Assembly: GCA_002501085.1 (NCBI GenBank)
Contig: DLRL01000035.1
Location: 1 to 63,742, forward strand
Source: Gemmatimonadales bacterium UBA7889
GTDB taxonomy: Bacteria; Gemmatimonadota; Gemmatimonadetes; Longimicrobiales; Gaopeijiaceae
Length of the DNA: 63,742 bases
Direction: 5' to 3'
The notes below the pieces were generated by a model. The model saw only the letters and a program-made list of their open reading frames with translations. It had not been told where the DNA came from and ran no database searches. Shown one piece after another: positions 1 through 8,976 of this stretch (positions within the stretch are counted from its first letter, which is position 1; each line of letters opens with the position of its first letter). A program made the position numbers and the translations under genes.

Positions 1-348
1 CACGAACGGCTCAACATAGATATCGCCTATAGTGAAGGGCTGTACGGGATCGTACTCGACTACTGTTTCTTTACCGCGTAGCAATTGAGAGCAGGCGGTG
101 TGGGTAGATGAAGTCATGTAGATAGGGCCCCCGTGGCGTCTGGCAAATACTCCGATTCCCCTTGTGTGATCCCCATGGTCGTGCGTCACGATGATACCAT
201 CAATCGAGTCTGGCTCTATATCTAGCGCCCCCAGGCGTCGAGCTAGATCACGACCACTAAAGCCAGCATCAACGAGTAGGCGGGTGTTCCCGGCCCAGAT
301 CAAAGTGGAGTTCCCTCGGCTTCCGCTCCCGAGCACAGCTACCTTCAT
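1..348 (-). CDS. WalJ/YycJ-type MBL-fold metallo-hydrolase (partial)
   Basis: The C-terminal part lies beyond the left edge, so only the first 116 residues are visible. Translating the reverse strand from the ATG at 348 gives an N-terminus with the GSGSRGNST motif and then the metal-binding signature THDHGDH near residue 55. Both are hallmarks of the WalJ/VicX/YycJ branch of the metallo-beta-lactamase fold. Family members bind two metal ions; some are linked to cell-wall two-component signalling or DNA repair, but the substrate here is unknown. The gene follows the GlmU-like gene by about 50 nt on the same strand and may share its transcript. Only a weak purine stretch precedes the start. Confidence 0.85.
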   Translation of the reverse strand, partial: MKVAVLGSGSRGNSTLIWAGNTRLLVDAGFSGRDLARRLGALDIEPDSIDGIIVTHDHGDHTRGIGVFARRHGGPIYMTSSTHTACSQLLRGKETVVEYDPVQPFTIGDIYVEPFV

Positions 349-401
349 CTACTAGTCCGATTCCTTGCTCGGTTTGCGTGAAGATTTACCATAGAGGTGA
401 C

Positions 402-1619
402 TTACTCGGCGAGCCGTTCAGCTGTTCTTTCCCAGGCCTTCACTAGGATCTTAATCACGCCTGGAGTTAGCTCGATCTTCCGACGTGCCATGACCTGTTT
501 TGCCGTTGCCAAAAATTCAGTCAGCCGATACCGCGCCAGATGATCTCCCGAGCCCCAACTGAAGGCAGGTACCTTTGAAGGGGGCATCACATTACCGAAA
601 AGATTACTTCCAGCTCCAACAACAGTCCCTGTATTCAAGGTCATTCCAATACCGGTTTTGACATGGTCACCTAAGAAACAACCCACCTTCATCTGTCCTG
701 TATCGAAGTGACCCTCGGGTGTCCAAACCCTAACAGGTCCGTAGTTGTTCTTGAGATCAGAATTCGTAGTGAATGCGCCCAAGTTGACCCAACGGCCAAC
801 GAGTGAGTGGCCTATGTATCCGCTATGAGATTTATTGGAAAAACCGATGAATACACTGTTGCTGACCTCGCCATGTATGCGGCACACGGCACCGATGGAT
901 GAAGTCCCAACCCTACCTCCATGAATGACACTTTTAGGACCGATAAAAAGTGGGCCAGTAAGTCGGGCAGGTCCCTCGACCCGGGTGTTTTCAGCCAAGC
1001 GGATAGGGCCTTGCCTAGTGTCAAACACTATGCCTGGCTCCACCTCAGCTCCTGAACCTAGGGATACCGGCCCATCCCCGATGAGAATCGATCCGTCAGG
1101 TACCGAGTGTTGAGGCCACAACATCTCTATATCTGTCTGGATTCGAGCAGGATTACGGGCTAATAGATTCCAGGGGTGCTCTATCATTTCCCCTTTGAGT
1201 TCAAGCGTTTTCGAATAGCCTGGATTAATCGAAGGATCTCTCAGTGAAAGCTCTGATGGAAGTTCTGTTCCCGGTGGTAAGACCCATCCCGCGGGTATTC
1301 CATTTACCATGATCCAGGCCGGCTCAGTCGGTACCTCGACTTCTTGGAAATCTGGCACTGCCCGGCTTGATATCATGATTCGTGTAGTGTCTTCAGAGAC
1401 ATCATCTAAGGAAATAGCTACGGCACTGTCTGGTTCATCGAATCCAACCAATGCATGGCGTGATAAATGCCCCTGACATTCCATTCCAAAGATCTGCTCA
1501 GCTCGCTCTCGAAGGGTCAGGCAACCGAATAGGAGTTCCCCAGCCGGGCGGGTGAGTGAGAAGGGCGCCCACCGACGGGCACGTCTATCTTCAAAGAGGT
1601 ACAGATTGGTCGGAGTCAT
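402..1619 (-). CDS. GlmU-like putative sugar nucleotidyltransferase/acyltransferase
   Basis: This 405-residue protein starts with a short nucleotidyltransferase-like half (residues 1 to about 200) and ends with a left-handed beta-helix of hexapeptide repeats. The block GRWVNLGAFTTNSDLKN near residues 272-291 is typical of the alternative GlmU-like family common in Bacteroidetes and relatives. Such proteins are thought to make UDP-GlcNAc-type nucleotide sugars, but the substrate cannot be read from sequence. I place the start at the ATG at 1619 (protein begins MTPTNLYLFED), four bases after the manC stop, with a G-rich Shine-Dalgarno inside the end of manC. The reading frame stays open 40 codons further upstream, but that stretch overlaps manC and looks non-coding. 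Pairing with manC suggests nucleotide-sugar supply for envelope polysaccharide. Confidence 0.8.
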   Translation of the reverse strand: MTPTNLYLFEDRRARRWAPFSLTRPAGELLFGCLTLRERAEQIFGMECQGHLSRHALVGFDEPDSAVAISLDDVSEDTTRIMISSRAVPDFQEVEVPTEPAWIMVNGIPAGWVLPPGTELPSELSLRDPSINPGYSKTLELKGEMIEHPWNLLARNPARIQTDIEMLWPQHSVPDGSILIGDGPVSLGSGAEVEPGIVFDTRQGPIRLAENTRVEGPARLTGPLFIGPKSVIHGGRVGTSSIGAVCRIHGEVSNSVFIGFSNKSHSGYIGHSLVGRWVNLGAFTTNSDLKNNYGPVRVWTPEGHFDTGQMKVGCFLGDHVKTGIGMTLNTGTVVGAGSNLFGNVMPPSKVPAFSWGSGDHLARYRLTEFLATAKQVMARRKIELTPGVIKILVKAWERTAERLAE

Positions 1620-1623
1620 CGGG

Positions 1624-2685
1624 TCATCCCCCAAGCTTCTTGAACAGAGTCTTGAGGTCAGAAGCCCGGTCCCGTGGCATAACCAAGGTGGCCTCATCCG
1701 TGCGAACAACCACAAGATTATCAACTCCGAAGAGAACAACCTGCCCGGCTTCCGAGAAGACGATATTGTTTGACCCCTCTCTCACAACGCCATCACCGAC
1801 CACCACGTTGTGATCCTCATCTGGCGCCCTATTCCGAGCCAAGGATTCCCAGCTCCCCATGTCATCCCAAGAGAAACTTGCCTGAACCACCCCAACATGT
1901 GCAGATCGTTCGAGGACCATCGTATCTACAGGGCCTTCTGGTACTGCATCAAAGAAGGCTTCTGGGCTCTCCTCTAAAAGGGGTAGGCAGGCACCAATCT
2001 CTGGGGCATTGACTCTTACTTCATCAAGGAAGGTTGATGCTTTCCATACGAACATTCCAGTGTTCCATAAATAACCTTCTCGTAGGTACCGTTCCGCATT
2101 AGCGGTGTTTGGTTTTTCGTGGAATGCTGAAACTGTAGAAGCTTCTATCTCACTCTCTAGGGCGATGGATTCCCCCGGCTGTATGTAGCCATATCCGGTT
2201 TCAATCCGGTCCGGCACAGCTCCTATACAGACTAGGATCTCCCTGTTTCGGGCGAATTCCACTGCGGCGGAGATCGTTCGCTGAAAATCGTCAAGCGGCT
2301 CTATCAAATGATCCGAGTGGAGTGAGATCATTACCGCACCAGGGCACTCTCTCTCTATTGACCAAGCTGCCCACGCAAGTGCGGGGCACGTGCCCCTAGC
2401 TCGAGGCTCTATCCAATAGACGTCGTCTTCCCACTGTTCGGGGAGTGCTTGAAACGATGCCGTCAATCGGGCATTGGCTAACAATCGAACTTGGTTTACT
2501 GGTACAATTCCCGCACCGCGTCGCAAGGTGTCCACGACTAACGGGGAATCGGTTGCGAGCGCCAAGAGTTGTTTGGGGCGATCCGGGGTGCTTGCTGGCC
2601 AAAAGCGAGAACCAATCCCCCCGGCAAGGATAACAACGAATAAGTCGTCATCAGAACGCTTTGAGGATACCTTGGATTCAGCCAA
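1624..2685 (-). CDS. manC: mannose-1-phosphate guanylyltransferase (GDP-mannose pyrophosphorylase)
   Basis: The enzyme makes GDP-mannose from mannose 1-phosphate and GTP in the cytoplasm, feeding mannosylated polysaccharides and GDP-sugar derivatives. Its 353 residues carry the nucleotidyltransferase signature LAGGIGSRFWPAS (about residues 20-32) followed by PKQ (37-39), then a YGYI segment and FHEKP in the sugar-binding half. The length matches the monofunctional form; the C-terminal cupin of bifunctional ManC/PMI proteins is absent. The best start is TTG at 2685, since no ATG or GTG lies before the nucleotide-binding loop. Its Shine-Dalgarno is poor. It is the first gene of a three-gene minus-strand group. 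Confidence 0.92.
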   Translation of the reverse strand: MAESKVSSKRSDDDLFVVILAGGIGSRFWPASTPDRPKQLLALATDSPLVVDTLRRGAGIVPVNQVRLLANARLTASFQALPEQWEDDVYWIEPRARGTCPALAWAAWSIERECPGAVMISLHSDHLIEPLDDFQRTISAAVEFARNREILVCIGAVPDRIETGYGYIQPGESIALESEIEASTVSAFHEKPNTANAERYLREGYLWNTGMFVWKASTFLDEVRVNAPEIGACLPLLEESPEAFFDAVPEGPVDTMVLERSAHVGVVQASFSWDDMGSWESLARNRAPDEDHNVVVGDGVVREGSNNIVFSEAGQVVLFGVDNLVVVRTDEATLVMPRDRASDLKTLFKKLGG

Positions 2686-3036
2686 GTAATTTCTATCGGT
2701 TTGAGGATCAGATAAGATAGTCGTCAGAAACTTTTTTTGCTGTTACTCCAATGGGTAGTACACGATGTCATCCGGACTAGGGGGCCTTTCATAGATCACT
2801 GGTATACCCCCTTACCAGTTGGATGAGCTGAGAGGTCCGGTGCTGTTTGCCTCCGTCTCAAAGCCTCTGACTTCTTAGTTTTCAACGGGTGCGATAGGGC
2901 TCATAACGACGAGTTGGGAACCTGCCTGGCGCGGGGGGTAAAGTCAAGTAATTAAAGGGATTTGCGGGGTTGACACCACTATTGGATTTCTGGCAACTTG
3001 CCCCAGCTTTTTCTACTCAAGCTAAGGACCAATAAC
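2686..3036. other. divergent intergenic region (manC / lipoprotein-serS)
   Basis: About 350 nt separate the minus-strand manC start from the plus-strand lipoprotein start, so promoters for both directions should lie here. I see no convincing open reading frame. A TTGACA that could serve as a plus-strand -35 box is at 2970-2975, but no clear TATAAT-like box sits 16-18 nt downstream. A run of seven T at about 2732-2738 is not preceded by a stem. A perfect short inverted repeat at 2798-2819 is listed separately. Confidence 0.5.
2798..2819. promoter_or_regulatory. 7-bp inverted repeat, possible operator
   Basis: ACTGGTA and TACCAGT are perfect complements separated by eight bases (TACCCCCT). The element lies in the divergent region about 110 nt upstream of manC and about 220 nt upstream of the lipoprotein gene. 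No T-run follows on either strand, so a terminator is unlikely. A regulator-binding site or a chance palindrome are both possible. Confidence 0.25.
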
Positions 3037-3639
3037 GTGCTACAGCAGCATCAATTTCTTCGTGTGATAAAGTTTGTGCGAGCTTCTCTAGTTATCAATG
3101 TGGCGGTTCTGGTACTCTTGGCTGCGACTGCTTGCAATGATGATCCTTTTGAGATCAGGTGGGATCTTCAGGCAGATACCGTACTGCTCTATTCCCTCGC
3201 CCGTCCAGAGATGAATATGGACTCAGGTTTCAATTTCAGACCAGGAACGCTTGGCCCGGTCCGTATTGAGGCTGCGACCGCTACTGGGACCTGGGATATC
3301 GCTTTGGATACGCGTGGTGGTGAGCTGGTCCTTCTGCCACCGAGTGCACTTGGGGTGTCCTCGGCAGCCCGATTAGCCGCTATACCGGGTAAGCGACGTG
3401 AAGAAGTGGTTGAGGCCCCGGCGGACACCACCCTTTACTCTGTAGATCAGCCTGTATCAGTACGATCTGGAACTGTATATGTAATTCGTACGGATCGGGC
3501 CCAAGGTGCATTCGGAAGTCGCTGTTACTACTACGCCAGATTTGAACCCACACTGATAGATGTAGAAAACGGGAACTTGACTTTTGTTTATGACGCGAGT
3601 CCGGTGTGTAACAGCCGTCGCTTGATACCGAGGGACTGA
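3037..3639 (+). CDS. hypothetical lipoprotein, ~200 residues
   Basis: I do not recognise a family. The N-terminus has several Arg/Lys residues, a hydrophobic stretch and then LLAATAC at about residue 33, which looks like an approximate lipobox, so the product is probably a lipid-anchored envelope protein. The mature part is predicted mostly beta, with paired cysteines near the C-terminus (RCYYYARF and SPVCNSRR) that could form a disulfide. I chose the GTG at 3037 because AAGGA lies eight bases upstream; the frame is also open from a TTG at 2998. The stop overlaps the serS start by one base (TGATG), so the two are co-translated, though no functional link to seryl-tRNA synthetase is known. Confidence 0.7.
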   Translation: MLQQHQFLRVIKFVRASLVINVAVLVLLAATACNDDPFEIRWDLQADTVLLYSLARPEMNMDSGFNFRPGTLGPVRIEAATATGTWDIALDTRGGELVLLPPSALGVSSAARLAAIPGKRREEVVEAPADTTLYSVDQPVSVRSGTVYVIRTDRAQGAFGSRCYYYARFEPTLIDVENGNLTFVYDASPVCNSRRLIPRD

Positions 3640-4916
3640 TGCTTGATATCCGACGTCTCCGTCTCGAGCCAGAAGCTGTAAGTGATGCATTAGTTAAGAG
3701 GGACTCTGAGTTAGTTCCTATCGTTGAACACGTACTTTTGTTGGATAAGGAGCGTCGTGAGGGGTTGATGGTGGTCAACGAACTGAAGGCCGAGCGGAAT
3801 ACAGCATCGAAACAAGTGGGTGAACTCAAGCGAAAGGGTGAGGACGCCGAAGAACTAGTTACAACAATGAGGGTTACGGGTGACCGAATCTCTGAGATCG
3901 ATCACAAAATCCGGACCATCGACCAGAAACTTCAAGATCTTTTACTTACAATCCCGAATACACCACTCGACGAAGTACCTGAGGGTGGTGAAGATGAGAA
4001 TAGGACAGAAAAAATATGGGGTGATCCGCCCACATTCGACTTTGAGCCTCTACCACACTGGGAACTAGGAACCGGTCTCGACATCCTTGACCTCACACGT
4101 GGCTCTAAGCTTAGCGGGTCAGGTTTCTCTGTGCTTAAGGGTATGGGTGCCCGACTACAGAGGGGCCTTATCAATTATTTCCTAGACGTGCATACAGGAG
4201 AGCACGGGTATACTGAAGTGCGCGTCCCGTACTTGGTTACCCGAGAGGCAATGATTGGAACCGGACAATTGCCGAAGTTTGAAGAAGAGTCCTATGTGAC
4301 TACGCGCGATGATCTTTGGCTGATCCCTACAGCTGAAGTACCGATTACGAACCTCCACAGGGATGAACTTCTTAGTGGGAAGGATCTCCCTGTCCGGTAT
4401 GCTGGGTACTCACCTTGTTTTCGTCGGGAGGCGGGTGCTGCGGGGAAGGACACGAGGGGACTCTTGCGTATGCACCAATTCGACAAGGTTGAGTTGGTGC
4501 GCTATGAGCATCCTGAGCGCAGCCGGGAAGCTCTCGAAGAGTTGACTCGTGAGGCTGAAGTTCTACTGGAGCGTCTCGGATTGCATCACCGAAGAATATT
4601 GATTTCTAGTGGAGATCTCGGTTTTAGTGGTGCGATGACCTATGACCTAGAGGCTTGGGCGCCTGCGGTTGGCCAGTGGCTAGAAGTCTCAAGCTGTACG
4701 ACCTTTACGGACTATCAGGCACGCCGTGCCAACTTGAGATTTCGGCCAAGCCAGTCTGAAAAACCGATTTTTGTACACACTCTTAATGCCTCTGGCCTAG
4801 CGTTGCCACGCATTATGGCTGCTCTCTTAGAGAGTTACCAGGAGAGTGATGGCACTGTTCGTTTACCCGACGTCCTTCACCCGTATGTCGGGTGTGAGCG
4901 ACTGACTCCGGAGTAA
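3639..4916 (+). CDS. serS: seryl-tRNA synthetase
   Basis: Class II aminoacyl-tRNA synthetase that charges tRNA-Ser, and tRNA-Sec where that exists. The first ~110 residues form the helical, charged tRNA-binding arm. The catalytic domain holds motif 2 from Cys260 (CFRREAGAAGKDTRG) and motif 3 (NASGLALPRIMAALLE) near the C-terminus. At 425 residues it has the usual length. The ATG overlaps the preceding stop by one base. A 63-nt gap follows before the helicase gene. The product matters beyond translation here because the same window encodes SelA, which acts on Ser-tRNA(Sec). Confidence 0.96.
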   Translation: MLDIRRLRLEPEAVSDALVKRDSELVPIVEHVLLLDKERREGLMVVNELKAERNTASKQVGELKRKGEDAEELVTTMRVTGDRISEIDHKIRTIDQKLQDLLLTIPNTPLDEVPEGGEDENRTEKIWGDPPTFDFEPLPHWELGTGLDILDLTRGSKLSGSGFSVLKGMGARLQRGLINYFLDVHTGEHGYTEVRVPYLVTREAMIGTGQLPKFEEESYVTTRDDLWLIPTAEVPITNLHRDELLSGKDLPVRYAGYSPCFRREAGAAGKDTRGLLRMHQFDKVELVRYEHPERSREALEELTREAEVLLERLGLHHRRILISSGDLGFSGAMTYDLEAWAPAVGQWLEVSSCTTFTDYQARRANLRFRPSQSEKPIFVHTLNASGLALPRIMAALLESYQESDGTVRLPDVLHPYVGCERLTPE

Positions 4917-4979
4917 GAAGTTTCTAGAGGATGGGTCGCGGATACCGGGGCTTGAGGGTTTTCGAATTTTTGGAAGACC

Positions 4980-7274
4980 GTGAGGGGAGGGTGTTCCCAA
5001 TCCGCTTTCCTGCCATCGATGGGTGATTCAGCCTCCCGTCTTCATCTCGCTGGCCTGAACACAAACCAGCTCGAGGCGACCTCCCATTTCGAGGGCCCAC
5101 TACTTGTGTTGGCAGGAGCCGGATCAGGGAAAACTCGTGTACTAACAGCGCGTGTATGCCACCTCATCCAAGAGTTCGGAATATCCCCTAAGAAAATTCT
5201 CACGGTAACCTTCACAAATAAGGCAGCAGCGGAGATGCGGGAACGTATCACGAAGCTTCTTGGCTCTGAGCCTATAGGAATGTGGATGGGAACCTTTCAC
5301 GCTATGGGAGCCCGTCTTTTAAGAAGACATGCGGATCGTCTCGGTTGGGATCGAAGCTTTAGTATCTTTGATTCCGACCAATCTCTTCGGGTCATTAAGT
5401 CGGTTCAAGAAGAATTAGGACTTGATTTGAAGCGCTGGAATCCTAAGGCCATACGTGCGGAGATCAGCAACTCGAAAAATCGGCTGGAGGATGACAAGAC
5501 GTTCCAGCTAGAGACTCAAAGTGGCTCTGAGCTTTTCATCCGAACGGTGGGCCAAGTTTTTTCTGCGTATCAAGGAGCCCTCCAGGCTCAGAATGCCTTT
5601 GACTTCGATGATCTTCTAATGAAGCCGGTAGAACTTCTGGAAGGCTACAGAGACCTCCTAGAGCACTATCGTGGGCGTTTCTCTTTCATCTTGGTAGACG
5701 AATACCAGGATACGAATCGTGCCCAGTTTCGTTTCGTGGAGTTATTAGCTCGGGCGCATGGGAACCTCATGGTTGTTGGTGACCCTGACCAATCGATCTA
5801 CGCCTGGCGTGGAGCGGATGTTCGGAACATCCTCGACTTCGAAACCGCGTTTCCGTCCGCGCGTGTAGTGCCCCTCGAGATTAACTACAGATCCAAAGAG
5901 TCAATCCTCAGTGCGGCAAACGCGGTTATTGGTGAGAATGTGAATCGGCCCAAGAAGATTCTTAGGGCGAGTCGCAAGGGTGGGGATAAGATCACATTGG
6001 TCGAAACCTCAAATGAAAAAGACGAGGCACAGTGGATAGCCAGCGAAATTCAAGACCAAATCCAAAGTACCCAGGGCCTATCGATCTGTGATTGTGCAGT
6101 CCTATACAGGACAAATGCTCAAGCAAGAGCTTTGGAGGATGCTTTCCTTCGAGCCCGGATGCCTTATCAAGTGGTGGGTGGGCTACGGTTCTACCAGCGT
6201 AGAGAGATTCAAGATGTTCTTGCATATCTCAGACTGATATCAAACCCAAAAGACAAAACGGCATTCGACCGAGTCGTGAATTATCCAAGGAGAGGTATCG
6301 GCCACACTACACTCGAGCATCTGACCCGATGGGCTGTGGATCAAGGCATCACGATGCTAGAGGCTGCGGGGAGGGCTGAGGAGGTTCCTGGCATCCGTAC
6401 TGCGGGAGTCCGTGGCCTTAAGCAATTTGCTGATCTGATGCGCCGGCTAAGTCTACGTGCTACCCAGGCGACAATAGGAGAAATGCTTGAGGGACTCGTG
6501 GAAGATATTAGTCTCATCAAACATCTTAATAATGAAGGCCCAGATGGAGAGGACCGTGTACGTAATGTGATAGAACTCATTGCCGGCACGCTCGACTTTG
6601 ATGCAACCCTTGCTCAAACCATCGAACCTGATGGGATAGATACCTTCACCGAACTCGACCTCTTTCTTCAAGAAGTGGCGCTGATTGCAGATCTGGATGG
6701 TCTTGATCCGGGATCTGAAACCGTGACGCTAATGACCCTCCACAACGCAAAAGGACTAGAGTTCAGTTTGGTGTTTATCGCTGGGCTTGAGGAGGGCCTT
6801 TTCCCGCTTAGTCGAGCTTATGATGAAGCGGATGCTCTAGAAGAGGAAAGGCGTCTCTTCTACGTTGGGATCACCAGGGCCGAAGATAAGCTATTCATGT
6901 CTTGGGCTCGGCAAAGAAGACGTGCAGGTGATTTTACTTATGGTTCTCTCTCCTCATTCGTCTCAGCGATCCCAGACAAATTGCTAGAATATCGTAAGAG
7001 TAACTGGCTATCCTCCGGACGTTACTCTAAGCCCATTGCCGTGCAGAACCGTGGCTACAAGATCTCGCACGAACAGGACGAAGTGTTCGACATGAACCAA
7101 GACTCTCCGGGGTTTGTGTTAGGGGAACGAGTTATACATCAAACCTTCGGGTCTGGGGCAGTTATGGAGATCTCTGGCTTCGGACGTGACATGAAGGTGA
7201 AGGTCAAATTCGATGATGTGGGGGAGAAGAAATTACTTCTTCGATACGCGGACCTGGAGAAAGATTGGCCATGA
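4980..7274 (+). CDS. UvrD/PcrA-type superfamily 1 DNA helicase
   Basis: ATP-driven 3'-5' DNA helicase of the UvrD/Rep/PcrA group, acting in nucleotide-excision or replication repair. The 764 residues contain the Q motif, Walker A GAGSGKT at 46-52, TFTNKAAAEM, the Walker B LVDEYQDTN, GDPDQSIYAWRGA, and the C-terminal motifs VTLMTLHNAKGLEF and YVGITRA. A PcrA-like C-terminal tail with the pattern GERVIHQTFGSG follows. The GTG at 4980 gives a 25-residue leader before the conserved start; an ATG 13 codons later (5019) is an alternative, and neither has a strong Shine-Dalgarno. The gene ends with an ATGA overlap into gatC. Confidence 0.93.
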   Translation: MRGGCSQSAFLPSMGDSASRLHLAGLNTNQLEATSHFEGPLLVLAGAGSGKTRVLTARVCHLIQEFGISPKKILTVTFTNKAAAEMRERITKLLGSEPIGMWMGTFHAMGARLLRRHADRLGWDRSFSIFDSDQSLRVIKSVQEELGLDLKRWNPKAIRAEISNSKNRLEDDKTFQLETQSGSELFIRTVGQVFSAYQGALQAQNAFDFDDLLMKPVELLEGYRDLLEHYRGRFSFILVDEYQDTNRAQFRFVELLARAHGNLMVVGDPDQSIYAWRGADVRNILDFETAFPSARVVPLEINYRSKESILSAANAVIGENVNRPKKILRASRKGGDKITLVETSNEKDEAQWIASEIQDQIQSTQGLSICDCAVLYRTNAQARALEDAFLRARMPYQVVGGLRFYQRREIQDVLAYLRLISNPKDKTAFDRVVNYPRRGIGHTTLEHLTRWAVDQGITMLEAAGRAEEVPGIRTAGVRGLKQFADLMRRLSLRATQATIGEMLEGLVEDISLIKHLNNEGPDGEDRVRNVIELIAGTLDFDATLAQTIEPDGIDTFTELDLFLQEVALIADLDGLDPGSETVTLMTLHNAKGLEFSLVFIAGLEEGLFPLSRAYDEADALEEERRLFYVGITRAEDKLFMSWARQRRRAGDFTYGSLSSFVSAIPDKLLEYRKSNWLSSGRYSKPIAVQNRGYKISHEQDEVFDMNQDSPGFVLGERVIHQTFGSGAVMEISGFGRDMKVKVKFDDVGEKKLLLRYADLEKDWP

Positions 7275-7585
7275 GTGTTTCTGCTAGGGATGTTCAGAGG
7301 ATAGGAGAACTCGCCCGACTCCATCTTGAAGACGACGAACTCGAGCGTCTCACATCAGACCTGAATGCCATCCTGCGGCATGTGGATTCGCTTCGGGATC
7401 TAGGATCAACTAAACGACCTGAAGATTCATCCCAGATTGGATCAAAACTCGAGTCTGTCTCCCGTGAGCATGTCGAGGGCCCGGATAAGCTTCGTGAGAT
7501 ACCAGCAGATTTCGCACCTGAGTGGAAGGAGGGTTTCTTCGTAGTTCCTGCTCCTCCGGGTGTTCACCCCTCTGGAGATCAGTGA
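7271..7585 (+). CDS. gatC: Asp-tRNA(Asn)/Glu-tRNA(Gln) amidotransferase subunit C
   Basis: Small structural subunit of the GatCAB transamidase that converts misacylated Glu-tRNA(Gln) and Asp-tRNA(Asn) to the correct amide forms. The 104 residues show the family pattern: a leading helix (VQRIGELARLHLEDDELERL), then LNAILRHVDSL, and a proline-rich tail that wraps GatA. The ATG at 7271 overlaps the helicase stop as ATGA. Its own stop overlaps gatA as GTGA, so the three Gat subunits are tightly coupled in the order C-A-B. Confidence 0.93.
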   Translation: MSVSARDVQRIGELARLHLEDDELERLTSDLNAILRHVDSLRDLGSTKRPEDSSQIGSKLESVSREHVEGPDKLREIPADFAPEWKEGFFVVPAPPGVHPSGDQ

Positions 7586-8976
7586 GTCTTCAGGACAAAG
7601 TCCTCAGTAGTTCTGAGGTTCTGAATTTTGGGGGATCAGGATTTCGATCGCTTGATGATATTAAGGAACTGGAAGGTGGTCGGGAGGGCTTGAATGCATT
7701 CCTGGCAGTTGCTGAGCCAGAAGATTTGGAGGCTTGTGGCCAAGGCCCACTTGAGGGTGTGATGGTTGCGCTCAAGGACAATATTTGTACAAAAAGGCTT
7801 CCGACAACGTGTGGTTCTCGCATCTTGAAAGGCTACAGATCTCCCTACGAAGCAACTGTCGTGCGGAGGCTTCGACGAGCGGGCGCCTTGATTGCTGGCA
7901 AGACAAATTTGGACGAATTTGGAATGGGCTCATCGACTGAAAACTCTGCCTTCGGTCCCACTTTGAATCCGGTAGACCGGAGCCTTGTTCCTGGGGGGAG
8001 TTCCGGTGGATCTGCAGCGGCGGTGGCTGCAGGGTATGTTCGGATGGCCTTGGGGTCTGATACAGGTGGGTCGGTCAGGCAGCCAGCAGCATTTTGTGGT
8101 GTAGTGGGTATAAAGCCCACCTACGGCCGTATCAGTCGATATGGCCTAATCGCATTCGCATCTTCACTGGACCAAATTGGGACGATCGGCGCCACAGTCC
8201 TAGAAGCATCTCTACTTCTAGAGGTTGTGTCTGGACATGATACCCGGGATTCAACTTCAGCAGAAAAACCAGTGCCGAGGTACAGAGACGCCGCGGTTCA
8301 GGGTATTGAGGGGATGGTTGTAGGTATCCCTACTGAGTACTTCCCAGAGCAACTTGATCCTCCTGTTCGTGCACTACTTGATGATGCGTGTGAGCGGCTC
8401 GTAGCCGCGGGAGCTGAGGTTCGCCCAGTATCCCTGCCTCATACAGAATTTGCTATTCCCTGTTATTACGTTCTTGCAACAGCAGAGGCATCCAGTAATC
8501 TCGCGAGATATGATGGTGTGAGGTTTGGCGCTCGCTTGCCTGCTGAAGGACTTGACCGAATGTATGAACTTACGCGGGGGAATTTCGGTGCCGAGGTCAA
8601 GCGGAGGATTATGCTGGGCACGTACGTACTGTCAAGCGGTTACTACGACGCATATTACGGAACAGCCCAGCGCACCAGAGCTAGCATAGCGCACGACTTT
8701 ACAGCCGCATTTAATGAGGTGGATGTACTTTTTACTCCGACCTCTCCCACACCGGCTTTTCCGCTTGGCGAACGCGTTCTAGATCCGGTTGCTATGTACC
8801 TGTCCGACGTCTTTACGGTCACTGCTAACCTTGCTGGTATACCAGGACTTTCAGTGCCTATAGGGACGGTGGGAGGACTGCCACTCGGAGGTCAATTGCT
8901 CGGGCCCTGGTGGGGCGAGAGCCACATCATAGCAGCCGCAGGTGCGCTAGAAGCTTCTTACAGGGAAGATACTTGA
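7582..8976 (+). CDS. gatA: Asp-tRNA(Asn)/Glu-tRNA(Gln) amidotransferase subunit A
   Basis: Glutaminase/amidase subunit of GatCAB; it releases ammonia from glutamine for the GatB kinase site. The amidase-signature Ser-cisSer-Lys triad is visible: Lys in VALKDNICT, the cis-Ser in GSDTGGSVRQP and the nucleophilic Ser region GGSSGGSAAAV. At 464 residues it is slightly short of the usual 480-490. I use the GTG at 7582, which overlaps the gatC stop (GTGA) and has GGAG four bases upstream. The frame is open 20 codons further, but those codons lie inside gatC and look non-coding. It ends with a TTGA overlap into gatB. Confidence 0.95.
   Translation: MSLQDKVLSSSEVLNFGGSGFRSLDDIKELEGGREGLNAFLAVAEPEDLEACGQGPLEGVMVALKDNICTKRLPTTCGSRILKGYRSPYEATVVRRLRRAGALIAGKTNLDEFGMGSSTENSAFGPTLNPVDRSLVPGGSSGGSAAAVAAGYVRMALGSDTGGSVRQPAAFCGVVGIKPTYGRISRYGLIAFASSLDQIGTIGATVLEASLLLEVVSGHDTRDSTSAEKPVPRYRDAAVQGIEGMVVGIPTEYFPEQLDPPVRALLDDACERLVAAGAEVRPVSLPHTEFAIPCYYVLATAEASSNLARYDGVRFGARLPAEGLDRMYELTRGNFGAEVKRRIMLGTYVLSSGYYDAYYGTAQRTRASIAHDFTAAFNEVDVLFTPTSPTPAFPLGERVLDPVAMYLSDVFTVTANLAGIPGLSVPIGTVGGLPLGGQLLGPWWGESHIIAAAGALEASYREDT

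Noticed and set aside
1620..1739. Forty-codon upstream extension of the GlmU-like gene
   Set aside because: It lies wholly inside the end of manC in another frame and its residues are unlike the family; the ATG at 1619 has a Shine-Dalgarno and matches homologues.
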